Positions 28,082 through 37,413 of a stretch of 64,000 nucleotides of DNA are shown here, piece after piece. The DNA comes from Rhodanobacter humi. GTDB lineage: Bacteria > Pseudomonadota > Gammaproteobacteria > Xanthomonadales > Rhodanobacteraceae. The DNA lies in the NCBI RefSeq assembly GCF_041107455.1, contig NZ_JBGBPY010000001.1, positions 1,178,001-1,242,000 on the forward strand, given 5' to 3'. Under the pieces are notes generated by a model that ran no database searches, was not told the origin of the DNA, and saw only the letters and a program-made list of their open reading frames with translations. Each line of letters opens with the position of its first letter. The first letter of the stretch is position 1. Position numbers and translations under genes: made by a program.

Positions 28082-28492
28082 TCAGGGGGCAGGTTCGAGG
28101 ATCAGGTCCGCGGGGATCGCCACGGCGCGCATGCGCCGGGTGTCCACACAGGCCACGCGCACGCTGGCGCGGACCAGGCAGGCACCATCGGCGTGCTCGA
28201 TCGTCTGGCCGAACAGGATACTGGCTGCGCGCCGTTCCTTGACAGCCACCGTCACCGACAGTTCATCGTCCAGCAGGGCGGCGCGCAGGAAATCCAGCTG
28301 CATCTCGCGCACCAGGAAGGCCAGCCCGGTGCTCTCCTTGAACGCCATCTGGCCGATGCCCAGCGCGCGCAGCCACTCGCTGCGGGCCCGCTCCAGGAAG
28401 CGCAGGTAGCTGGCGTGGTAGACCACGCCGCCGGCATCGGTGTCCTCCCAGTACACCCGCACCGGCCAGCGGAAGGGTTCGCGCTCAGCCAT
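28082..28492 (-). CDS. ybgC: Tol-Pal associated acyl-CoA thioesterase YbgC
   Basis: 136 residues from ATG 28492, preferred over an upstream ATG (28510) because it overlaps ruvB's end by only 8 bases and matches family length. It is a hot-dog fold with the signature [28 protein letters not shown] split here into [14 protein letters not shown] and [11 protein letters not shown]; the Asp in DTDAGG is catalytic in 4-hydroxybenzoyl-CoA-type thioesterases. It hydrolyses acyl-CoA or acyl-ACP. It is always first in the tol operon. Confidence 0.93.
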   Translation of the reverse strand: MAEREPFRWPVRVYWEDTDAGGVVYHASYLRFLERARSEWLRALGIGQMAFKESTGLAFLVREMQLDFLRAALLDDELSVTVAVKERRAASILFGQTIEHADGACLVRASVRVACVDTRRMRAVAIPADLILEPAP

Positions 28493-29534
28493 CGGCGGAA
28501 CCACCGGCAAACAGGTCGGCCGCCTGCGTCTGGCGCGGCGGCGGGTTCAGACCCAGGTGGCGCCAGGCCTTGGCGCTGGCCATGCGACCGCGCGCGGTAC
28601 GCAGCAGGTAGCCTTGTTGGATCAGGTAGGGCTCGACCACGTCTTCCAGCGTGCCGCGGTCCTCGCTGAGCGCAGCGGCCAGCGACTCCACCCCGACCGG
28701 ACCGCCGTCGAAGCTCTCGATGATGGTGCCGAGCAGGCGGCGGTCCAGTTCGTCGAAGCCTTCCGGGTCGATCTTCAGCATGTCCAGCGCAGCCTGCGCC
28801 GCGGCCAGGGTGATCTGGCCGCCGGCGCGCACCTCGGCATAATCGCGCACCCGGCGCAGCAGGCGGTTCGCGATGCGCGGCGTGCCGCGCGAGCGGCGGG
28901 CGATCTCCTGGGCACCGTCCAGCGCGCAGGCGATGCCGAGGATCTTCGCGGCACGGCGCACGATCGCGGTGAGCTCGTCCACCGTGTAGAACTCCAGCCG
29001 CTGCACGATGCCGAAGCGGTCGCGCAACGGTGCGGTGAGCATGCCGGCGCGCGTGGTGGCGCCGATCAGGGTGAACGGCGGCAGGTCGAGCTTGATCGAG
29101 CGCGCGGCCGGGCCCTCGCCGATCATGATGTCGATCTGGAAATCCTCCATCGCCGGGTACAGCACCTCCTCCACCGTGGGCGACAGCCGGTGGATCTCGT
29201 CCACGAACAGCACGTCGTTCGGCTGCAGGTTGGTGAGCAGCGCGGCGAGGTCGCCGGCGCGCTCCAGCACCGGGCCGGAGGTGGAGCGCAGGCTCACGCC
29301 CAGCTCGTTCGCGATCACGTGGCTGAGCGTGGTCTTGCCGAGGCCCGGCGGGCCGAAGATCAGCACGTGGTCCAGCGCACCGCCCCTTTTTCGAGCGGCC
29401 TCGATGTAGATTTCCAGCTGCTCGCGCACCGCCTGCTGGCCGAGATACTCGGCGAAGCGACGCGGACGGATCGTCGCCTCCAGCGCCTCGTCGTCGAGCT
29501 GGGAGACGGGGGTGATGAGGCGGGGGTCGGTCAT
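28485..29534 (-). CDS. ruvB: Holliday junction DNA helicase RuvB
   Basis: 349 residues from ATG 29534. The AAA+ core has Walker A ([10 protein letters not shown]) and Walker B ([10 protein letters not shown]), sensor 1 ([11 protein letters not shown]), the arginine finger region ([12 protein letters not shown]) and a C-terminal winged helix. It drives branch migration with RuvA. It overlaps ybgC by 8 bases. The kup gene and a set of hairpins separate it from ruvA, so it may have an independent promoter in the 155-bp gap. Confidence 0.97.
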   Translation of the reverse strand: MTDPRLITPVSQLDDEALEATIRPRRFAEYLGQQAVREQLEIYIEAARKRGGALDHVLIFGPPGLGKTTLSHVIANELGVSLRSTSGPVLERAGDLAALLTNLQPNDVLFVDEIHRLSPTVEEVLYPAMEDFQIDIMIGEGPAARSIKLDLPPFTLIGATTRAGMLTAPLRDRFGIVQRLEFYTVDELTAIVRRAAKILGIACALDGAQEIARRSRGTPRIANRLLRRVRDYAEVRAGGQITLAAAQAALDMLKIDPEGFDELDRRLLGTIIESFDGGPVGVESLAAALSEDRGTLEDVVEPYLIQQGYLLRTARGRMASAKAWRHLGLNPPPRQTQAADLFAGGSADG

Positions 29535-29609
29535 GGGGGTATTATGGCGGGTTGGGCGCTTGAGCGGGACTGGCATCGAGAGCCAGAGCCACCGCGCTTT
29601 TTGTGCCCT

Positions 29610-29690
29610 TGCAGGGCAGTCCGGCCCTGCAGGGGCTCCGCCAGCCGATCACAACGTGATCGGCTGGCGTGCGGGCCATCCATGGCCCGC
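29610..29690. repeat. Cluster of three perfect hairpins between kup and ruvB
   Basis: Three stems lie in tandem. The first is 29610-29617 with 29624-29631 (8 bp). The second is 29639-29652 with 29656-29669 (14 bp, loop AAC). The third is 29671-29678 with 29683-29690 (8 bp, loop TCCA), which touches the kup stop codon. The 14-bp hairpin could terminate kup transcription, although no T-run follows. The GCGGGCCA-type stem looks like a dispersed repeat. Confidence 0.65.
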
Positions 29691-31594
29691 TAGATTTCCA
29701 CCTGCGCGCCGAGTTCGATGAGTCGATTGCCCGGAATCTGGAAATACGCGGTCGCCGGCAGCGCATTGCGCGCCATGAAGGCGAACAGCTTGTCGCGCCA
29801 CAGCGCCATGCCGGGTCGGCGCTTGTCGGCCACGATGTTCTCGCGCGACAGGAAGAAGGTGGTGTCCATCATGTCGAAGCCGAGGCCGGCACGCGCGCAT
29901 TGAGACAGCGCCAGCGGCACGTTCGGGTCCTCGGCGAAGCCGAAGCGCAGCGCGATGCCGTAGAACTCGTCGCCCATCGCGTCGATGTGGATGCGCTCGT
30001 CGGCATCGGCTACCGGCGACTCCAGCATCTCCACCGTGAGCAGCACGTTGCGCTCGTGCAGCACCTTGTTGTGCTTGAGGTTGTGCAGCAGCGCATGCGG
30101 CACGGCGTGCTGGTTCGCAGTGAGGAACACCGCCGTGCCCGGCACGCGCAGCGGCGAATGCTCGCGCAGCGCAGTGATGAACGGAGCCAATGCCAGGCCG
30201 CCCTGCTTGATCTCGCGCACCACCAGTTCGCGACCGCGGCGCCAGGTAGTCATCCAGGTGAACACCGCCAGGCCGAGCACCAGCGGGAACCAGCCGCCGT
30301 ACTCGATCTTGATCAGGTTCGCGCTGAAGAACGACAGGTCGATCACCAGGAACAGCACGCCCGCGGCGATCACCACCGGCAGCTTCCAGCCCCACTGCCG
30401 GCGCGCCACGATCAGCGCCAGCACCGTGGTGATGCTCATGGTGCCGGTCACCGCGATGCCGTAGGCCGCGCTCAGGCGATCGGAGCTGCCGAAGTGCAGC
30501 ACCGCGAACAGCACCATCAGCAGCAGGAAGTTGTTGACCCACGGCACGAAGATCTGCCCGGACATCTCGCGCGAGGTATGCACGATCGGCATGCGCATCG
30601 AATAGCCCAGCGACATCGCCTCGCGGGTCATCGAGAACGCGCCCGAGATCACCGACTGCGAGGCGATCACCGCCGCCGCGGTGGCCAGCCCGATCATCGG
30701 GTACAACAGGGCCGACGGCACCAGTTTGAAGAACGGGCTGTCGATCGCCTCCGGGTGCATCAGCAGCAGCGCGCCCTGGCCGAAGTAGTTCAATACCAGC
30801 GACGGCAGCACGAAGCTGAACCAGGCCACGCGTATGGGCTTCTTGCCGAAATGGCCCATGTCCGCATACAGCGCCTCGGCGCCGGTCAGCGCCAGCACCA
30901 CGCCGCCCAGCGCGATGAACGCCTGCAGGCCGTGGGTGAAGAAGAACTTCACCCCGTACCAGGGATTGATCGCCAGCAGCACCTGCGGATGGCGCACGAT
31001 CATGTTCACGCCGAGCAGTGCGATCACCACGAACCAGACCATCATCACCGGGCCGAACAGCTTGCCCACCCGCTCGGTGCCGTGCTTCTGCAAGAGGAAC
31101 AGCAGGATCAGCACCACCACGGTGATCGGCACCACCCACTTTTCGAGCCCCGGCGCGATCACCTTCACGCCCTCGACCGCGCCCAGCGTCGTGATCGCCG
31201 GCGTGATCACGCCGTCGCCGTAGAACAGCGCCGCGCCGAAGATGCCCAGGATCACCAGCACCCAGCGCAGCCGGGGCTGCTCGCGCACGCAGCGCTGGGC
31301 CAGCGCCATCAGCGCCATGATGCCGCCCTCGCCCTTGTTGTCGGCGCGCATGATGAACACCACGTACTTCAGCGACACCACCAGGATCTGCGCCCAGAAG
31401 ATCAGCGACAGCACGCCGTAGACGCTGGCCGGCGTGGGATGCATGCCGTCGTGGCTCAGCGTGGTCTGCAAGGTGTACAGCGGGCTGGTGCCGATGTCGC
31501 CGTACACCACGCCGATGGCGCCCACGGCCAGCGCGGCGAGGCGCCGCTTGGTTTCGGCGGCGGCATCGCCTCCGGCAACAACGTTGTGGCTCAC
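29690..31594 (-). CDS. kup: Low-affinity potassium uptake protein Kup
   Basis: 634 residues starting at GTG 31594, with GGGGAG upstream; no suitable ATG precedes the first helix. About twelve membrane helices are visible, beginning [23 protein letters not shown], here with the family-defining [14 protein letters not shown] cytoplasmic C-terminal domain covers about the last 170 residues. It imports K+ with protons across the inner membrane. It starts 5 bases after the ruvA stop, so it is embedded in the ruv operon, an unusual partner for recombination genes. Confidence 0.95.
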   Translation of the reverse strand: MSHNVVAGGDAAAETKRRLAALAVGAIGVVYGDIGTSPLYTLQTTLSHDGMHPTPASVYGVLSLIFWAQILVVSLKYVVFIMRADNKGEGGIMALMALAQRCVREQPRLRWVLVILGIFGAALFYGDGVITPAITTLGAVEGVKVIAPGLEKWVVPITVVVLILLFLLQKHGTERVGKLFGPVMMVWFVVIALLGVNMIVRHPQVLLAINPWYGVKFFFTHGLQAFIALGGVVLALTGAEALYADMGHFGKKPIRVAWFSFVLPSLVLNYFGQGALLLMHPEAIDSPFFKLVPSALLYPMIGLATAAAVIASQSVISGAFSMTREAMSLGYSMRMPIVHTSREMSGQIFVPWVNNFLLLMVLFAVLHFGSSDRLSAAYGIAVTGTMSITTVLALIVARRQWGWKLPVVIAAGVLFLVIDLSFFSANLIKIEYGGWFPLVLGLAVFTWMTTWRRGRELVVREIKQGGLALAPFITALREHSPLRVPGTAVFLTANQHAVPHALLHNLKHNKVLHERNVLLTVEMLESPVADADERIHIDAMGDEFYGIALRFGFAEDPNVPLALSQCARAGLGFDMMDTTFFLSRENIVADKRRPGMALWRDKLFAFMARNALPATAYFQIPGNRLIELGAQVEI

Positions 31595-31599
31595 TTTGC

Positions 31600-32193
31600 T
31601 CAACTCCCCAGCGCGGCGCGCAGCGCCTTGCGGATGATCGTTTCGGCATTGTCGCCGTCGGCGGCGACCTTCTGCACCAGCCGGGTGACTTCGGCGGGCT
31701 TGTAGCCCAGCTGCTGCAGCGCCACGGTGGCCTCGCCGGAGGCGTCCAGCGGTGCACCCGCCGCCGCACTGCCCGGCAGGCTCGCGACCATGCCGTCCAC
31801 GCGGTCGCGCAGCTCCACCACGATGCGTTCGGCGGTCTTCTTGCCGATGCCGGGGATCTTGGTCAGCGCCACCACGTCGCCGGCGTGCACCAGCCGCGCG
31901 AAATCGTTCGTCGACACGCCGGACAGCACCGCCAGCGCGATCTTCGCGCCGATCCCGCTGACCTTCTGCAGGTTGCGGAACAGCGCACGCTCGGCCTCCT
32001 GCAGAAAACCGTACAGCGCCACGCTGTCTTCCTTCTGCGCGTAATGGGTGAGCAGGATCACTTCCTTGCCCAACCCCGGCAGGTCGTAGATGGTGGACAT
32101 CGGCGCCTCCAGCTCGTAGCCGACGCCGCCCACTTCCACCAGCAGCCACGGCGGCTGCTTGGAAACCAGCACGCCGCGCAGGCGGCCGATCAT
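31600..32193 (-). CDS. ruvA: Holliday junction branch migration subunit RuvA
   Basis: 197 residues from ATG 32193, overlapping the ruvC stop (ATGA). An N-terminal OB fold ([20 protein letters not shown]), helix-hairpin-helix motifs ([15 protein letters not shown] and [16 protein letters not shown]) and the C-terminal RuvB-binding domain are all present. It forms the tetramer that holds Holliday junctions. Confidence 0.97.
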   Translation of the reverse strand: MIGRLRGVLVSKQPPWLLVEVGGVGYELEAPMSTIYDLPGLGKEVILLTHYAQKEDSVALYGFLQEAERALFRNLQKVSGIGAKIALAVLSGVSTNDFARLVHAGDVVALTKIPGIGKKTAERIVVELRDRVDGMVASLPGSAAAGAPLDASGEATVALQQLGYKPAEVTRLVQKVAADGDNAETIIRKALRAALGS

Positions 32194-32708
32194 CGCCGCC
32201 TCCAGGCCGTGCGCGGAATGCCCACGCGCTGCAAGCTGGCACGCGTGTGCGCATGCGCCACCGCGATCGCCAGCGCGTCGGCGGCATCGGCCTGCAGCGG
32301 CCCCTTCAGGCCCAGCAGGATGCCGACCATGTGCTGCACCTGGGCCTTGTCGCCGCGGCCGGTGCCGACCACCGCCTGCTTCACTTCCGTCGCCGCGTAT
32401 TCGTGCACCGCGATTCCCCGACTCACCACCGCGCAGATCGCGGCCCCCCTCGCCTGCCCCAGCTTCAAGGCCGAGTCGGCGTTGCGCGCCATGAACACGC
32501 GCTCGATGCCGCACTCGTCCGGATGATGGGCGGCGATGATGTCATTCAGTTCGTCAAAAATGCGTTTCAGGCGCAGCGGGAAGCTGGCCTCGCCGGCCAC
32601 CGCCAGTGCGCCGTGGAACACGTGCGTGAGCTTGCCGGCGGCATCGACGTCGACGATGCCCACGCCGGTGCGCTGACTGCCGGGATCGATGCCGAGGATG
32701 CGCGTCAT
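32190..32708 (-). CDS. ruvC: Crossover junction endonuclease RuvC
   Basis: 172 residues. Acidic catalytic residues are visible: Asp8 in [12 protein letters not shown], Glu in CGIERVFM, and the Asp pair in [14 protein letters not shown]. It cleaves Holliday junctions as a dimer. yebC lies 36 bases upstream on the same strand and ruvA overlaps downstream. Confidence 0.97.
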   Translation of the reverse strand: MTRILGIDPGSQRTGVGIVDVDAAGKLTHVFHGALAVAGEASFPLRLKRIFDELNDIIAAHHPDECGIERVFMARNADSALKLGQARGAAICAVVSRGIAVHEYAATEVKQAVVGTGRGDKAQVQHMVGILLGLKGPLQADAADALAIAVAHAHTRASLQRVGIPRTAWRRR

Positions 32709-32744
32709 CGCGGAATCGGTTCGCTCTGGCGCCGCGACGGCGGC

Positions 32745-33473
32745 TCAGCCGCCGCTCTCGGCCGGCAGCAAGGCGTTGTGATAGACCTCGCTCACGTCGT
32801 CCAGGCCGTCGAGCTTGTCGAGCATCGCGGTGAGCGCTTCCAGCGCCTCGCCGGTCACCGCCACGCGGTTGTTCGGGCGCATGCCCACGCCGGCGTGTTC
32901 GGCGCCGAGGCCGGCCGCGATCAGCGCCTGCTGCACCGCCTCGAAGCTCTCCGGCGCGCACAGCACGGTGCTCTCGCCGCCTTCGTTGACCACGTCGTCG
33001 GCGCCGGCTTCCAGCGCCGCTTCCAGCACCTTTTCTTCCTTCGCCGCGTCGCCGCCGGTGGCGAAGGCCAGTTCGCCGCAACGGGTGAACTGGAACGCCA
33101 CCGAGCCCGAGGTGCCGAGGTTGCCGCCGTGCCTGGTCAGCGCGTGACGCACGTCGGCCACGGTGCGCACCGGGTTGTCGGTGAAGCAGTCGATGATCAG
33201 CGCGATGCCGCCGGGGCCGTAGCCTTCGTAGCGCATCTCCTCGCCGGCGCCGTCGGCGCCCGAGCCGCGCTTGATCGCGCGCTCGATGGTGTCCTTGGTC
33301 ATGTTCGCCGCCAGCGCCTTGTCCACCGCGGCGCGCAGGCGCGGATTGCTCGCCGGGTCGGCCACGCCGGCGCGCGTGGCGACGGTGATCTCGCGGATCA
33401 GCTTGGTGAACACCTTGGCGCGCTTGGCGTCCTCGGCGTTCTTGCGGCCTTCGATGGACGGACCTCTACCCAT
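32745..33473 (-). CDS. yebC: YebC/PmpR family regulator
   Basis: 242 residues with the family start ([20 protein letters not shown]) and [20 protein letters not shown]. Family members act as transcriptional regulators or as factors relieving ribosome stalling; the function here is not decidable. The classic yebC-ruvC-ruvA order is preserved. Confidence 0.95.
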   Translation of the reverse strand: MGRGPSIEGRKNAEDAKRAKVFTKLIREITVATRAGVADPASNPRLRAAVDKALAANMTKDTIERAIKRGSGADGAGEEMRYEGYGPGGIALIIDCFTDNPVRTVADVRHALTRHGGNLGTSGSVAFQFTRCGELAFATGGDAAKEEKVLEAALEAGADDVVNEGGESTVLCAPESFEAVQQALIAAGLGAEHAGVGMRPNNRVAVTGEALEALTAMLDKLDGLDDVSEVYHNALLPAESGG

Positions 33474-33554
33474 GGGGACACCCGGACTCGGTTCAAAAAG
33501 GACAAGCGGACGATTTTACCGCAAGACGGGCGGATCGCCGCCAGTGCACCGCGT

Positions 33555-34187
33555 TCAAACCGCCGTGGTGTCGAAATGGCCATGCCGCAGGAACGCGGTC
33601 ACCAGGCGCGTCACCTCCTGCGAGAACAGCAGGCCGGTGTGGTTGGCCTCGACCACGCAGTGGTCGGCCACGCCGGGCAGCCGGGTTTCCTCCACCGCCA
33701 CGGTGCCGTCGTGCTCGCCGGCCAGCTGACCCAGCATCGCCCCCAGCCCCAGCGGCAGGCGGCCGGCGATCACGCCGACCTCGCGCGGGCCTTCCCAGCG
33801 CTCGAGACCCTGCTCCAGCAGGCTGCGATTGTGCCCCAGCAGCACTTCGCCGCCACGCCCCCACGTGGCGAAGGCGCGCGCCGCCGCACTGCCCTTGAGC
33901 GGCGAGCCGAGGCAGACCACGCGCCCCGGCGGCAGCGTCTCCGCGTCGAGGCAGGCGCGCAGCGCCAAGAGACCACCCAGGCTGTGCCCCACCAGGTGCA
34001 CCGCATCGGGCGCGCATTCGCCCATCCGCGCCTGCAGCCGCGCGAGGATGCGTTGCTGCGACGAGGCGACGCTGAGGTAGTCGAAGCGGTGCACGCGGTA
34101 GCCGTCGGCGATCAGCCGACGATGCAGCATGCCCAGCGCGAAACCGCGCATCCACAGGCCGTGCAGCAGGATGATGTGTTCGGTCAT
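33555..34187 (-). CDS. Alpha/beta hydrolase (lipase-like)
   Basis: 210 residues from ATG 34187. The opening strand TEHIILLHGLWMRGFALGML contains an HG oxyanion motif. The nucleophile Ser69 is in VGHSLGG and the acid/His region is near the end (GVADHCVVEANHTGLLFS). It is a compact cytoplasmic esterase- or lipase-type protein whose substrate is unknown. It sits between aspS and yebC, with 104 and 81-bp gaps. Confidence 0.85.
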   Translation of the reverse strand: MTEHIILLHGLWMRGFALGMLHRRLIADGYRVHRFDYLSVASSQQRILARLQARMGECAPDAVHLVGHSLGGLLALRACLDAETLPPGRVVCLGSPLKGSAAARAFATWGRGGEVLLGHNRSLLEQGLERWEGPREVGVIAGRLPLGLGAMLGQLAGEHDGTVAVEETRLPGVADHCVVEANHTGLLFSQEVTRLVTAFLRHGHFDTTAV

Positions 34188-34291
34188 GCGCGAAAGTGCC
34201 TGGATACACCGACGGAGACGACGAACGAGCCAGCCCCGATGGGGCAAAACCCGTCCGTCACGAAACCGGCCGGTCCCTGGCCCGCCGCGGC

Positions 34292-36064
34292 TCAGCCGTG
34301 CAGCTTGTCCGCTGCGGCAACGCGCACGTGCAATTCCTTGAGCTGCGGCTCCGACACCATCGACGGCGCATCGGTCATCAGGTCCTGCGCGCTGGTGGTC
34401 TTGGGGAAGGCGATCACGTCGCGAATCGACTCGGTACCGGCCATCAGCGCGGCGATGCGGTCGATGCCGAACGCAAGGCCACCATGCGGCGGCGCGCCGA
34501 ACTTCAACGCCTTGAGCAGGAAGCCGAACTTCATCTCGGCCTCCTCCGCGCCGATGCCGAGCAGCTCGAACACCGCGCTCTGCATCTCCGGACGATGGAT
34601 GCGGATCGAGCCGCCGCCGATCTCGTTGCCGTTGAGCACCATGTCGTAGCCGCGGCTCACCGCGGTGGCGGCGTGGCTCTTGAGATCGGCGATGTCGTCG
34701 ATCTTCGGCGCGGTGAACGGGTGGTGCAGGGCCACGTGGCGCTGTTCTTCCTCATCGTACTCGAACATCGGAAAGTCGGTGACCCACAGCGGGCGCCAGG
34801 CGTCCTCGACCAGACCACGATCCCTGCCGACCTTCAGGCGCAACGCGCCCATGAAGTCGGTGACGGCCTTCCACTTGCCCGCGCCCACGAACACGATGTC
34901 GCCGCTCTGCGCCTCCGTCGCCTTCAGCACGGCGTCCAGCGCCGCATCGTCGAGGAATTTCGCCACCGGCGAGTTGATGCCTTCGCGACCCTTGGCGAGA
35001 TCCTCGACCTTGAGCCAGGCCAGGCCCTTGGCGCCGTAGCGCGCCACGTATTCGGTGAGCCCGTCGATTTCCTTGCGCGACAGCGTGCTGCCGCCCGGCA
35101 CGCGCAGCGCGGCCACGCGGCCGTTCGCGTCGTTGGCCGGCTCGGCGAACACCTTGAACTCGACGTGCTTCAGCGCGTCGGCCACGTCCACCAGCTCCAG
35201 CGCGATGCGCAGGTCAGGCTTGTCCGAACCGTAGCGGCGCATCGCCTCTGCCCAGGTCATGCGCGGGAACGCCGCGTCCAGTTCCACGCCCTGCACTTCC
35301 TTGAACACGTGGCGAATCAACTCCTCCACGAAGTCCTGCACGTCCTTTTCCTCGACGAAGGCGAACTCCAGGTCGAGCTGGGTGAACTCGGGCTGGCGGT
35401 CGGCGCGCAGGTCCTCGTCGCGGAAGCAGCGCGCGATCTGGTAGTAGCGGTCGAAGCCCGCCATCATCAGGATCTGCTTGAACAGCTGCGGCGACTGCGG
35501 CAGCGCATAGAACTGGCCCGGATGCACGCGGCTGGGCACGAGATAATCGCGCGCGCCCTCGGGCGTGGCCTTGGTGAGGATCGGCGTCTCGATGTCCTGG
35601 AAGCCGCGCGCATCGAGATAACGCCGCAACGCCTGCACCAGCCTGATGCGCTTGCGCATCATCGCCTGCATCTCGGGGCGGCGCAGGTCGAGGTAGCGGT
35701 AGGTCATCCGCATGTCCTCGTTCGGATTCTCGTGCAACGCGAACGGCAGGTCCTTCGCAGCATTGAGGATCTCCACCGTGTCCGCCAGCACTTCCACCGT
35801 GCCGGTGCGCAGCTTGTCGTTCACCGACAGGCGCTTGCGCAGCGTGCCGGTGACGCGCACGCAGTATTCGTTGCCCAGCTCGCCGGCCACCGCGAACCCC
35901 TCGGCGTTGTCGCGCTCCACCACCACTTGCGCCAGGCCCTCGTGGTCGCGCAGGTCGACGAAGGCCACATGGGCCTGCAGGCGGATCTTGTTGACCCAGC
36001 CACACAGGGTGACGGTCTGGCCGACCATCGACTCGTCGATGAGGCCGCAGTAATGCGTGCGCAT
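34292..36064 (-). CDS. aspS: Aspartyl-tRNA synthetase (bacterial type)
   Basis: 590 residues. An N-terminal OB anticodon domain ([20 protein letters not shown]) is followed by class II motif 2 ([20 protein letters not shown]), the bacterial GAD insertion, and motif 3 ([16 protein letters not shown]). It charges tRNA-Asp in the cytoplasm. Length matches the bacterial form. Confidence 0.97.
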   Translation of the reverse strand: MRTHYCGLIDESMVGQTVTLCGWVNKIRLQAHVAFVDLRDHEGLAQVVVERDNAEGFAVAGELGNEYCVRVTGTLRKRLSVNDKLRTGTVEVLADTVEILNAAKDLPFALHENPNEDMRMTYRYLDLRRPEMQAMMRKRIRLVQALRRYLDARGFQDIETPILTKATPEGARDYLVPSRVHPGQFYALPQSPQLFKQILMMAGFDRYYQIARCFRDEDLRADRQPEFTQLDLEFAFVEEKDVQDFVEELIRHVFKEVQGVELDAAFPRMTWAEAMRRYGSDKPDLRIALELVDVADALKHVEFKVFAEPANDANGRVAALRVPGGSTLSRKEIDGLTEYVARYGAKGLAWLKVEDLAKGREGINSPVAKFLDDAALDAVLKATEAQSGDIVFVGAGKWKAVTDFMGALRLKVGRDRGLVEDAWRPLWVTDFPMFEYDEEEQRHVALHHPFTAPKIDDIADLKSHAATAVSRGYDMVLNGNEIGGGSIRIHRPEMQSAVFELLGIGAEEAEMKFGFLLKALKFGAPPHGGLAFGIDRIAALMAGTESIRDVIAFPKTTSAQDLMTDAPSMVSEPQLKELHVRVAAADKLHG

Positions 36065-36181
36065 GCGCTTGGAACTCCGGGCCGCAGCCCCTGGGAAACG
36101 GGAGGAAAGACCGGGGATTTTAGCAGGCTGCCGGGCAGCTGCCTTCCCGCAGCCCTGACGCGGCGCGCCGGAGACGGCGGA

Positions 36182-36724
36182 CTACCAGCGCGGCCGGTCG
36201 CCCCGGGCGTCGCGGAACTGGCCGCGGCAACCACCCTTCACCCACACGCTGTAGGGATCGCTGCCCCAGGTGCGGCCCTCGATGCAGGCCGCGTCGGACA
36301 TCTGCCGCGACAGCACGGAGTAGCGCCACGGCATCTGGCAGCGGGTGCCGCGGCTGTCGTTGCTGGCGCAGTAGACCTCCTGGCCGCCACGGTCGTCACC
36401 GCGGTCGTGACGGTCGCGGCCACGCCAGCCGTAGGCGCGCGCATCACCGAAGTTGCCGCGGCAGCCGCCCTTGATCCACACGCTGTAGGGATCGCTGCCC
36501 CAGGTCTGGCCCTCGATGCAGGCCGCCTTGGACATCTGCCGGGTCAGCACCGAATCGCGCCACGGCATCTGGCAGCGCGAGCCGCGCGTGTCGTTGCTGG
36601 CGCAATAGACTTCCTGGGGCTGGCCGCGATCGCCATAACCCTGCGCCTGCGCGTCGCGCGCGGCGAAGCCCGTGGCTGCGAGCAGCGTGCCGACAGCCAG
36701 CACGATCTTGAGCGCGATGCGCAT
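36182..36724 (-). CDS. Exported protein with two tandem DUF3011 domains
   Basis: 180 residues. A signal peptide ends near AQAQ. Two ~60-residue repeats follow, about 37-95 and 113-175, each with EVYCASND, R-x-C-Q-MPWR-x-SVL-x-RQMS, AACIEG-x-TWGSDPYSVW and KGGCRG. Four cysteines per repeat suggest paired disulfides in the periplasm. The repeats are separated by an Arg/Asp/Gly linker. Function is unknown. It is transcribed away from the fmdB-like gene on the same strand. Confidence 0.85.
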   Translation of the reverse strand: MRIALKIVLAVGTLLAATGFAARDAQAQGYGDRGQPQEVYCASNDTRGSRCQMPWRDSVLTRQMSKAACIEGQTWGSDPYSVWIKGGCRGNFGDARAYGWRGRDRHDRGDDRGGQEVYCASNDSRGTRCQMPWRYSVLSRQMSDAACIEGRTWGSDPYSVWVKGGCRGQFRDARGDRPRW

Positions 36725-36829
36725 GACGGCCCTTCCATGACAGTAGCGGTGCCGCCAAGGTAACCGAGCCGCCGACAGGCGGGTACCGCACGGCGGCTAC
36801 CGCGTCATGCGGCGATTCAGCTTGCGCGC

Positions 36830-37126
36830 TCAGTCGCTCGACGAGGTACTGGCAGCCGGTGCCGCGGCAGGTGCAGGAGAAGCCGCAGGCGCAGCGGCCG
36901 GGGCGGCGGCACCGTCGCCGGCCAGGTTGCGCTTCTTGTCGCCGTCCTTCTTGAAATCGGTCTCGTACCAGCCGCCGCCGGCGAGCCGGAACGAGGGCGC
37001 GCTCACGCGCCGGTGCACCTTGGGCGCACCGCACTCGGGGCAATCGACGGGGTCGGCATCGGACAGTTTCTGCAGGCGATCGTAGCGGTGACCGCACTGG
37101 CTGCATTCGAATTCGTAGATGGGCAT
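36830..37126 (-). CDS. FmdB-type zinc-ribbon protein
   Basis: 98 residues from ATG 37126. The N-terminal zinc ribbon is PIYEFECSQCGHRYDRLQ then VDCPECGAPKVHR, two CxxC knuckles. An Ala/Pro/Ser-rich disordered tail fills the last ~30 residues. FmdB-family regulatory proteins are often next to aspS, as here with one gene between. Its role is unknown. Confidence 0.9.
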   Translation of the reverse strand: MPIYEFECSQCGHRYDRLQKLSDADPVDCPECGAPKVHRRVSAPSFRLAGGGWYETDFKKDGDKKRNLAGDGAAAPAAAPAASPAPAAAPAASTSSSD

Positions 37127-37342
37127 GGGCACTCCGGAACCGCCGGATCGCCGCGCCCGGACCGGGCAGGCGACGCGACAGCATCCCATTATTCGGGCCG
37201 CGGCGGCGCTTTTCAATGCGCCATGTGGCGCATGGACAGGCGCGGATGAACGCGGCAGGCTGGGCGCCAGGGGAAGTCCGCACCGCCGATGCGGCGCACC
37301 CTGACGTACGCAAGCTGCTTCATTTGGACGTCTATACGGCTG

Positions 37343-37371
37343 TTGACGAACAGTGACCGCAGCATTAGCCT
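37343..37371 (+). promoter_or_regulatory. Predicted promoter of the TonB-dependent receptor
   Basis: TTGACG (37343-37348) and TAGCCT (37366-37371) are separated by 17 bases, 43 bases before the start codon, and GGGGAG (37403-37408) gives a strong ribosome-binding site. The -35 is good and the -10 is weak. Confidence 0.4.
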
Positions 37372-37413
37372 GCGATTGTTGCGCCGCACCAACCACTTCT
37401 CCGGGGAGACACC

